Assembly (NCBI GenBank): GCA_963812475.1
Contig: CAWEVI010000054.1
Coordinates: forward strand, 118,779 to 182,778
Direction: 5' to 3'
From: JAMXLO01 sp963812475
Lineage (GTDB): Bacteria > Pseudomonadota > Alphaproteobacteria > Acetobacterales > Acetobacteraceae
Length of the DNA: 64,000 nt
The position numbers were made by a program, and so were the translations under genes. Positions within the stretch are counted from its first letter, which is position 1. Each line of letters starts with the position of its first letter. The notes below the pieces were generated by a model. That model was not told where the DNA came from and did not search any database. It was given only the letters and a program-made list of their open reading frames with translations. Below, piece after piece: positions 58,996 through 64,000 of the stretch.

Positions 58996-58999
58996 CTAA
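57584..58999 (+). CDS. IS4/IS701-like DDE transposase
   Basis: 471 aa from ATG 57584. Candidate catalytic residues are D111 (VVIGIDDTIERRWG), D213 (LIFVADSGFAALELL) and E352 (SRWRVETTFQEVRTHLGVET). Full length and unbroken. The frame reads through the right terminal repeat, and its TAA stop (58997-58999) lies in the target duplication, so the last residues depend on the insertion site. Confidence 0.9.
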   Translation: MTPNRLRAATAFDPHLTPPALAAWLSVFRSCFTAPVWNRVLVLVAGAVLAPGKRTVTQALRVMGLGEAPQFRRYHEVLGRARWDARAVARRLLLHLLERLLPNGPVVIGIDDTIERRWGARIKARGIYRDPVRSSKGHFVKTSGLRWLSLMVVVPISWSGRHWALPFLTVLAPSARWSEKHRKRHKTLTDWARQAILQTKRWLPDRWLIFVADSGFAALELLASVRCHVCVITRLRLDAALFKPAPRRRKGQRGRPPLKGRRLPTLRAVLASRKTVWTAVVVSQWYNAQQRKLLTATGTAVWYHAGIPPVPIRWVLVRDPTGEHEPAAFLSTDLDATPAMILGWFVSRWRVETTFQEVRTHLGVETQRQWSDLAILRTTPALLGLFSLITVWADGLVRDTTTALRPNAAAWYRKQEPTFSDAIAAVRRVLWCPPNFSMSRQIGDIIEIPTSLLNRVFQNSMPRSLNCGKSS

Positions 59000-59000
59000 G

Positions 59001-59655
59001 GCTTCCTGGCGAGCGATTGGTCGAACCTGATGAAGATAAACTGGCAAAACTGGCTCAAACTTTGTCTCTACGCGGCCGTGATTTTCGCCGAGCCGATTTG
59101 TATGACACTGATTTTCGTAAGGCGGATCTCAGAGGCGCAAATCTTACCGGAGCAAATTTCTTTGGCGCCAAGCTGAACGGCGCCAAGCTGAACGTCGCCG
59201 ACCTGAGCGGCGCCGACCTGCGGGGCGCCGACCTGCGCGGCGCCAACTTGAGGGGCGCCAAGCTGAACGGCGTCGACCTGAGCGGCGCCGACCTGCGCGG
59301 CGCCAACCTGTTTAGCGTCGACCTGAGCGGCGCCGACCTGCGCGGCGCCAACCTGAGCCGCGCCAACCTGTTCGGCACCTACCTGAGCGGCGCCAACCTG
59401 GGCCTCGCCGACCTGAACGGTGCCGACCTGGGCCTCGCAGACCTGAGCGGCGCCAAGCTGAACGGCGCCAACCTGAGCGGCGCCCACCTGGGCCTCGCCC
59501 ACCTGAGCGGCGCCGACCTGAACGGCGCCAAAAATCTAACCCAAGCACAGTTGGATCCAGCGTGCGGCACGGATACGACGCTGTCCGAGGGGCTGATCCT
59601 AATGCCTTGCCCGCGTCGGGGCGAGGCACCGCCCGACCAGAAGGCGACGCCATAA
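59001..59655 (+). pseudogene. Pentapeptide-repeat gene, 3' part
   Basis: Resumes RLPGERLVEPDEDKLAKLAQ TLSLRGRDF, then about 30 pentapeptide repeats of the A(D/N)LxG type (e.g. GADLRGANLRGAKLNGVDLS), forming a right-handed quadrilateral beta-helix. It ends with PCPRRGEAPPDQKATP. Stand-alone translation is unlikely; it is the severed C-terminal part of the 56.4-kb gene. Repeats are nearly identical 15-bp DNA units. Confidence 0.8.
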
Positions 59656-59692
59656 GCCGCATTATGTTAAGGATGCGGAAGAATTCGCCCAG
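59640..59692. repeat. Inverted copy of the sequence at 37738-37790
   Basis: The complement of 59640-59692 begins CGAATTCTTCCGCATCC and continues TTAACATAATGCGGCTTA; 37738-37767 is identical but for two bases, and weaker similarity extends ~20 bp further. It may be the terminus of a lost element. Confidence 0.55.
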
Positions 59693-59777
59693 TCACGGCA
59701 ATCGCCAAGGCCGGCGGAGCGCAGGGCGCCGGTTTGACTGTGCCGATGCCAGTCACGGCGGCCGCCACGCCGCCAAA

Positions 59778-60642
59778 CTATAGTTGGAACCACCCACCGC
59801 GCCCGGAATGCCGCCGCGGCGGTTCCGCGGCACCACAACCATGGCGCGCTGGCCGGTTCAGCGGCCGCCGGTGGCGGCCAGGATTCCGCTGCACTGGCCG
59901 TGAATTGACTGTCGTCTGGCTCAACTTCGGAAACAGCACATACTGCCAGCCTCCACAAGCCTTGTCGATAGTTCGAAAAAAGTGCTCAACATCGTGGGCC
60001 TTCCACCTTTTCAAATACGCGCGCACTGCCTCGACGAGAGGGTTGATATTCACGTCACCATTCTCGAGTTTCATTTTCTGTACGTCTTCGGCTCCTTGCA
60101 ACAAACCTACTGGGTAGGCGAAGTCAGCACATAGTTCATCGGGTGCTATCGCCTTAAAGTTTATGAAGTAGTCAAACCTTGCTAATGAGCCCAGGAAGTG
60201 CTCAAAGAGCTGACGTACCTGAAACTCCTCATCGGTAAAGTCTTGTTCCTTAGCGATTGCGTTCACGACAGTATCAAACTCGACATTTACGTACCTGTCC
60301 TCAGGGCGGGTCTTATTCGGGAATAACTCGACGAGGGCTGGGTTATAGTCGAGTAAGGTCAAAACGGCCTTGTTAGCGCTATCCGCATAGAACTCCTTAA
60401 TCTGTGCCGCAACAAACTCGCGCTTTTTCCAATTATCCGCTACTTGAAATTGCCATATCCCGAATGAGAACGCACCAAGGGCAACTAGCCAGGCAAGCGA
60501 CGAGACGCCCGCGGACACGGCGGATATGATATCCGACTTCTTCCAGCCGGCATTGATGGTTACCTTGGCTCCGCACGTAGGACACGTCTCGGCGGTACTG
60601 AGAAATTGCTGACTGACAGTCTTCACACTGGAGAATTGTCAT
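59778..60642 (-). pseudogene. Zinc-ribbon membrane protein, frameshifted N-terminus
   Basis: ATG 60642 gives MTILQCEDCQSAIS; after a 1-nt shift near 60600 the frame is TAETCPTCGAKVTINAGW, completing a C-x2-C...C-x2-C ribbon. A membrane helix (VSSLAWLVALGAFSFGIWQF) and a ~170-residue helical cytoplasmic part follow. GTG 60626 could start a shorter product. The last ~45 residues (after WQYVLFPKL) are Arg/Pro-rich and run into a dispersed-repeat fragment, so the natural C-terminus seems to be lost. Confidence 0.6.
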
Positions 60643-60756
60643 GTGTAATGCTCCCGTCAGCCTACTGGCACGTCAACACCACCCCACAAATCGGGGGAAC
60701 TTCCACCTCGCATGCCTGCTGTCTGACGGCGCCACAATCGTGGCGCGCTGGCCCAG

Positions 60757-61080
60757 TCAGCGGCCGTCGGCGCCGACAAGCACGATCCGCCGCACTGGCC
60801 GGCTGCTCGCCCCCTCGATGCCGGTCAGCAGCTCCGCCCTGCCCGCGCGCCCGCCGCAGCCGTCGTGGCGCATCCGGTCGAGGATGTCGCGGATCAGCAT
60901 GTCGCCCCGCGCCATGTGGGCCTCGTTGACCATCCGCTCCTTGCCGCAGCGCTCGCAGACGATGCGCAGAAACCACGAGGGGAACGCGCGCAGCGGCTCG
61001 TCGAGGGCTTCGGCTCCGGTCGGCAGCGGATGGTCGCCATAGGACCGCCAGTGGCGACGTGGGATCGACCTGGCCGGCAT
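60757..61080 (-). CDS. Repeated Cys-containing protein family, copy 3
   Basis: 107 aa from ATG 61080: RRHWRSYGDHPLPTGAEALD EPLRAFPSW, RIVCERCGKERMV, GDMLIRDILDRMRHDGCGGR and SSRPVRRIVLVGADGR. Closest to copy 2. A C-terminal-like remnant sits at about 59876-59903, and the GGCGCGCTGGCC region downstream of this copy (60738-60749) recurs near 59841. Confidence 0.7.
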   Translation of the reverse strand: MPARSIPRRHWRSYGDHPLPTGAEALDEPLRAFPSWFLRIVCERCGKERMVNEAHMARGDMLIRDILDRMRHDGCGGRAGRAELLTGIEGASSRPVRRIVLVGADGR

Positions 61081-61179
61081 CAGGTGCCGGGCGGCTGCAT
61101 CAATCGCGCGACTCCGTCCACCTCGGGAGAGGCCCCGGTGTCGTCATCGGGCCGGCCCAGCCAGTCGTCTTGCCGCGCT

Positions 61180-61622
61180 TTAGTAGCGATGATCAGTTCG
61201 CCCATCCTTACTGTAAAATGCACCGGCAGCGTGTTCGGCCGTCCAAAAATCCACCATTTCCTTGAGCAGGTCGTCCGCGCTGACCTGGCTGCCGTCGTCC
61301 TTGATCACGTCGACCGGTCTAGCGAAAGCGCTCGAAAATGCTGGAGAGAACCCTGATTGTGTCCCAGTCGCGATCCGGTTCTCGAAGTGCTTGGTGCCAT
61401 TGACGAGTTGGCGTGCCAATTCAAACCGCTCCGCTAGGTCTGCCTTTGCCGAATAGCGGTTTTTGAAGTCTGCCTCGCGGAACTACTTTCTATTATTGGT
61501 GACGAGGCGTTGTTGGTCAGGAAGTCGTTATATTGCGGCAAGACCATCTGTCCGAGAAAATCCGCCGGCGCCTTTATATCGAAGCTTCCTGCGTGGCTCA
61601 TGGCTCCCGCGCGAAAGGTCAT
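61180..61622 (-). pseudogene. Hypothetical protein, frameshifted
   Basis: ATG 61622 follows AGGAGG. First frame: AGAMSHAGSFDIKAPADFLG QMVLPQYNDFLTNNASSP. After a shift near 61480: ADLAERFELARQLVNGTKHF, DVIKDDGSQVSADDLLKEMV DFWTAEHAAGAFYSKDGR. About 145 aa in total. Not recognised. Confidence 0.5.
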
Positions 61623-61741
61623 GCCGCCTCCTACCGGCGAAGCGGCAAGAGCGTCAAGCGGCCGGCAGGCGATGGGCCGGTTGCACCCGCTCAACCTTCG
61701 CGAATTCCGCGGCCACCCCACCAAACGGACCTCCTGCATCA

Positions 61742-62108
61742 GTAGTGGCGCCATTAATGTCCGGAAAGCCAGAGTGGCGCCGTTTTTATTTGAGAAACCA
61801 GCGAACAGCGCCCACCGCGAGCGCGCTGTAAATGCCCACGGTGCCGATGCAGACCAGCGCCATCAGGCGCTTGTTGTCAGGCGCATCAGAACCGCAGCGC
61901 GTCGGTATCAACGTCGAAGCGTCTGGCGAGCCACGCCAGCACGCGGACGCGCGCCCCGTAGTCGAGCGGCGCCAGCAAAGCGTGGGTGTTGGCCATCACG
62001 CCCAATTCGACATCTAGGTCGATCGTGACAGGCGGGCCAGCGCAATTGGTGATAACGGTGTCGTCAGCCTTCGTGGGCATCAGGGTTGCTCCTCGGGGGT
62101 TAGGCCGG
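61742..62108. repeat. ~370-bp direct repeat, left copy
   Basis: Nearly identical to 63451-63820. Contains a 64-aa gene and a frameshifted tiny-peptide gene plus a GTGGCGCC hairpin with T-run (about 61744-61786). Confidence 0.9.
61886..62080 (-). CDS. 64-aa protein of the direct repeat, left copy
   Basis: ATG 62080 after GAGGAGCAACC. VTIDLDVELGVMANTHALLA PLDYGARVRVLAWLARRFDV then DTDALRF. Probably two helices. The downstream tiny-peptide frame (ATG 61886) is broken by a 1-nt deletion in this copy. Confidence 0.6.
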   Translation of the reverse strand: MPTKADDTVITNCAGPPVTIDLDVELGVMANTHALLAPLDYGARVRVLAWLARRFDVDTDALRF

Positions 62109-62147
62109 CCAGGACGTTCGCAGCGCCCTGGTCGGCCGCATTGGTGG

Positions 62148-62369
62148 TTACGAAGGAGTGCAGCTCAGTTCGCGCAGCACGCGTTCCACATCCGCCCGTC
62201 GGCGCGGAGGACACGGCATGGCACGCTTTTCTGAGTCAAGGCGATTCCACGCCTGTCGCTTCGTCGTTCCGAAATCGGATAGGACGTGCGCGATCCAGCA
62301 GCTTTTTGGCGAGAACTCGTATTGCCTCCGAGTTTCGTCGCGGATCACGTCGTATGTGGCTTCCGTCAT
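62148..62369 (-). CDS. Conserved-looking hypothetical protein
   Basis: 73 aa from ATG 62369 with GGGAGGCAG upstream. YEFSPKSCWIAHVLSDFGTT, WNRLDSEKRAMPCPPRRRAD VERVL resembles a small alphaproteobacterial family with a CWIAHV motif and a CP-x2-R ending. Function unknown. Confidence 0.6.
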   Translation of the reverse strand: MTEATYDVIRDETRRQYEFSPKSCWIAHVLSDFGTTKRQAWNRLDSEKRAMPCPPRRRADVERVLRELSCTPS

Positions 62370-62473
62370 CGGTACTGCCTCCCGGGGTTAGGCCCCGTTC
62401 GGTGCTTCCAACACCGGGCGGGGCCGCTTGGTGCCGGCGATCCACCCGGCGCGGTGTTATCGCTTCTTGGGCG

Positions 62474-62539
62474 CTAGTCGAGCCACCATGCGCCGCATAG
62501 CGCGCATGCTATGGTGGAGACGGTGACGTAACGGCGCAT
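62474..62539 (-). CDS. 21-aa hydrophobic peptide
   Basis: ATG 62539 to TAG 62474, with AGGAG upstream: MRRYVTVSTIACALCGAWWL D. A single short hydrophobic stretch. Comparable to the 33-aa peptide at 63497-63598. Real expression is uncertain. Confidence 0.3.
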   Translation of the reverse strand: MRRYVTVSTIACALCGAWWLD

Positions 62540-62565
62540 AATGGGGCTCCTGGTGTAAATGGCGG

Positions 62566-63288
62566 TTAAGCGTGGTGTGCCAACAGGACGCCGCCATCCC
62601 TGTAGGACGATCCGTCAGCGTGGATGACGACGCTGCCGCCGACTTGTGACACGCCAAAGTTGCTAGGAGCCTGCGTACCATGGTCGCCTGCCAAGCTGAC
62701 CGGCGTGCTCATGAAAGCCAGCTTCAGCTGGTCGACTAGGACGTTACCGCGGTAGATGGAGAGAAGATCCGGCTTCAACGAATAGCTCGTGGCCTTCAGG
62801 CCCTCGAGAATGATCTCGCCGAAACCGAGATCCGTCTGCGCGTGGTATTGCCCGGGCTGGTCGATCTGAACGACCCCGTGCTCACCGCCGTACAGCTCAT
62901 ACCCTGAGTCGGTGACGGTTTGGTTCGCTCCGACGCCTTGCATGAACTCCAGCTTGCCAGAGCTGTGCGACTGGAACTCGTTGATCGTCCCTTTGCCAAC
63001 GACCTTTGTGCCGATGATGGTGGTACCGTTGGCGGAGGAAGTCCCGGTGTTGTCAAATGTGCCGCTGCCAATCACGTACAGATTGGTCTCACGCGCCTGG
63101 CTAAACCAACCAATCCACTCGGTGCTGGTCTTTGTCAGATCAACGACAAGGGTCTGAATCCCGTTATTGCCGACCTCAACAATTAAATTGTCGGTGCGGT
63201 TAACGAAGAGTGTTGTTTCCGGTCCATTGGAGACTGCATTAATGGCGGGACCGTTTGGGCCGGGAGAGAGTGGGTTGGGCGCGGCCAT
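62566..63288 (-). CDS. Beta-helix/adhesin-like protein
   Basis: 240 aa from ATG 63288 (GAGGGAAA upstream). Asn/Thr/Gly-rich strands (FVNRTDNLIVEVGNNGIQTL, LYVIGSGTFDNTGTSSANGT, KLEFMQGVGANQTVTDSGYE) and VQIDQPGQYHAQTDLGFGEI ILEGL recall the repeat modules of alphaproteobacterial autotransporter or RTX-like surface proteins. There is no signal peptide or translocator, so type I secretion or a fragment is possible. Confidence 0.55.
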   Translation of the reverse strand: MAAPNPLSPGPNGPAINAVSNGPETTLFVNRTDNLIVEVGNNGIQTLVVDLTKTSTEWIGWFSQARETNLYVIGSGTFDNTGTSSANGTTIIGTKVVGKGTINEFQSHSSGKLEFMQGVGANQTVTDSGYELYGGEHGVVQIDQPGQYHAQTDLGFGEIILEGLKATSYSLKPDLLSIYRGNVLVDQLKLAFMSTPVSLAGDHGTQAPSNFGVSQVGGSVVIHADGSSYRDGGVLLAHHA

Positions 63289-63496
63289 TTTTATGTTTCC
63301 CTCGTTGGTGGTTCGTGCGTGGTTCGATACTCGTCGATTATGCGTCGGATGAGATCCTGTAGCGTTATGCCAAGCTTTGCTGCCTCCTCCGTGAGGTAAG
63401 CTTCCTGCGATTGCGTAGGCACCGGTCAACTAATTTCCTCCCCGTTTTTGGTAGTGGCGCCATAAATGTCCGGAAAGCCAGAGTGGCGCCGTTTTT

Positions 63497-63598
63497 TTAT
63501 TTGAGAAACCAGCGAACAGCGACCACCGCGAGCGCGCTGTAAATGCCCACGGTGCCGATGCAGACCAGCGCCATCAGGGCGCTTGTTGTCATGCGCAT
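63497..63598 (-). CDS. 33-aa membrane peptide
   Basis: ATG 63598 overlaps the stop of the 64-aa gene (TGATG). TTSALMALVCIGTVGIYSAL AVVAVRWFLK forms one membrane helix with a basic C-terminus. The size and coupling resemble toxin-like or holin-like peptides, but function is unknown. Confidence 0.5.
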   Translation of the reverse strand: MRMTTSALMALVCIGTVGIYSALAVVAVRWFLK

Positions 63599-63792
63599 CA
63601 GAACCGCAGTGCATCGTCATCAACGTCGAAGCGTCTGGCGAGCCACGCCAGCACGCGCACGCGCGCTTCGTAGTCGAGCGGCGTCAGCAAAGCGTGGGTG
63701 TTGGCCATCACGGCCAACTCGGCATCCAAGTCGATCGTGACCGGCAGGTCGGCAGTGTCGGTGGTAGGAATGCATGCAGCCTTCGGGGGCAT
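63598..63792 (-). CDS. 64-aa protein of the direct repeat, right copy
   Basis: ATG 63792 after GAGGAGCAACC. VTIDLDAELAVMANTHALLT PLDYEARVRVLAWLARRFDV then DDDALRF. Differs from the left copy mainly in the first 18 residues. Coupled to the membrane peptide by TGATG. Confidence 0.6.
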   Translation of the reverse strand: MPPKAACIPTTDTADLPVTIDLDAELAVMANTHALLTPLDYEARVRVLAWLARRFDVDDDALRF

Positions 63793-64000
63793 CAGGGTTG
63801 CTCCTCGGGGGTTAGGCCGGGCGCTGGTGCCACACACTTTCGCCCGGCCGCTTCTGCCGGCTGCCGGCCGGCGCGGTTTGTATCCATGCGCCACTGTGCG
63901 CTGGTGTCGCCGTAGGGTTTGTGAGGCAATTTGTGCAACCTAGACAGATATCCTACGCAATATTTTGTAATTATTGACATAACTGCCTATTCCGGCAGTC

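Larger units (their letters stand above)
63451..63820. repeat. ~370-bp direct repeat, right copy
   Basis: Matches 61742-62108. The two copies bracket the beta-helix gene and two small genes. In this copy both small frames are open. Confidence 0.9.

Noticed and set aside
59055..59502. Antisense repeats opposite the pentapeptide gene (VGAAQ-type)
   Set aside because: Mirror translation of 15-bp DNA repeats; the plus-strand pentapeptide pattern is the biologically known one.

Overview
The window is high-GC alphaproteobacterial DNA, probably from an Acetobacteraceae/Rhodospirillales member. That placement is an inference from codon and GC character and from the protein types: Ku, DUF2382, a PRC-barrel protein, Hsp20 and a TPR-glycosyltransferase fusion. 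It reads as an accessory island or plasmid segment. Insertion-sequence genes or remnants of at least ten families are present (IS1380, ISAs1, IS1182, IS66, IS630, IS5/IS427, IS481, IS21, IS110, IS1595, an IS4/IS701-like element), together with a group II intron remnant and serine and tyrosine recombinase debris. Many host genes carry a single frameshift or nonsense codon. No rRNA, tRNA or CRISPR array was seen.

Left part (1-12 kb): an IS1380 remnant is invaded by a complete ISAs1 element. Then come a JmjC/cupin-like oxygenase, an FkbM-type methyltransferase, an IS1182 remnant, a small acidic protein overlapping an intact ku gene, IS66 debris, small conserved proteins on the minus strand, a broken group II intron and IS630 debris. 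11-22 kb is a stress and carbon-metabolism block: a CsbD-like peptide, a PRC-barrel protein, transketolase, transaldolase, a decayed second copy of the acidic-protein/ku cassette, a frameshifted TRIC-type channel, an M20 amidohydrolase with one stop codon, an IS5 element and a hemerythrin-like/DUF2382 protein.

Middle (22-47 kb): recombinase and transposase fragments; a GAF sensor fused in frame to the C-terminal half of an IS481 transposase; a thiamine-diphosphate enzyme remnant split by a second, inverted ISAs1 copy with a perfect 10-bp target duplication; a 1010-aa protein with 18 near-identical TPR units and a glycosyltransferase-like C-terminus; and many small genes, among them two of three copies of a repeated Cys-containing protein, a double-glycine leader peptide, an HTH/coiled-coil protein, a ribbon-helix-helix protein behind iterons, small membrane proteins, a TauE/SafE permease, a lipoprotein and Hsp20.

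Right part (47-64 kb): an IS481 N-terminal half whose terminal repeat matches the one at 27.4 kb, a ferritin-like protein, an OmpA-family protein, intact IS1595 and IS5 transposases, an AT-richer three-gene module containing a DUF1828/DUF1829 protein, a membrane-anchored pentapeptide-repeat gene cleanly split by an IS4/IS701-like element with a 5-bp target duplication, the third Cys-protein copy, and a minus-strand run of small genes bounded by a ~370-bp direct repeat.

The intact functions point to stress survival (end joining, small heat shock protein, ferritin-like protein, envelope protein, pentose-phosphate enzymes) on DNA being reshaped by IS activity. The best candidates for an undescribed system are the DUF1828/1829 module at 53.2-54.7 kb, the dispersed Cys-protein repeat family, and the direct-repeat-bounded cluster at the right end.
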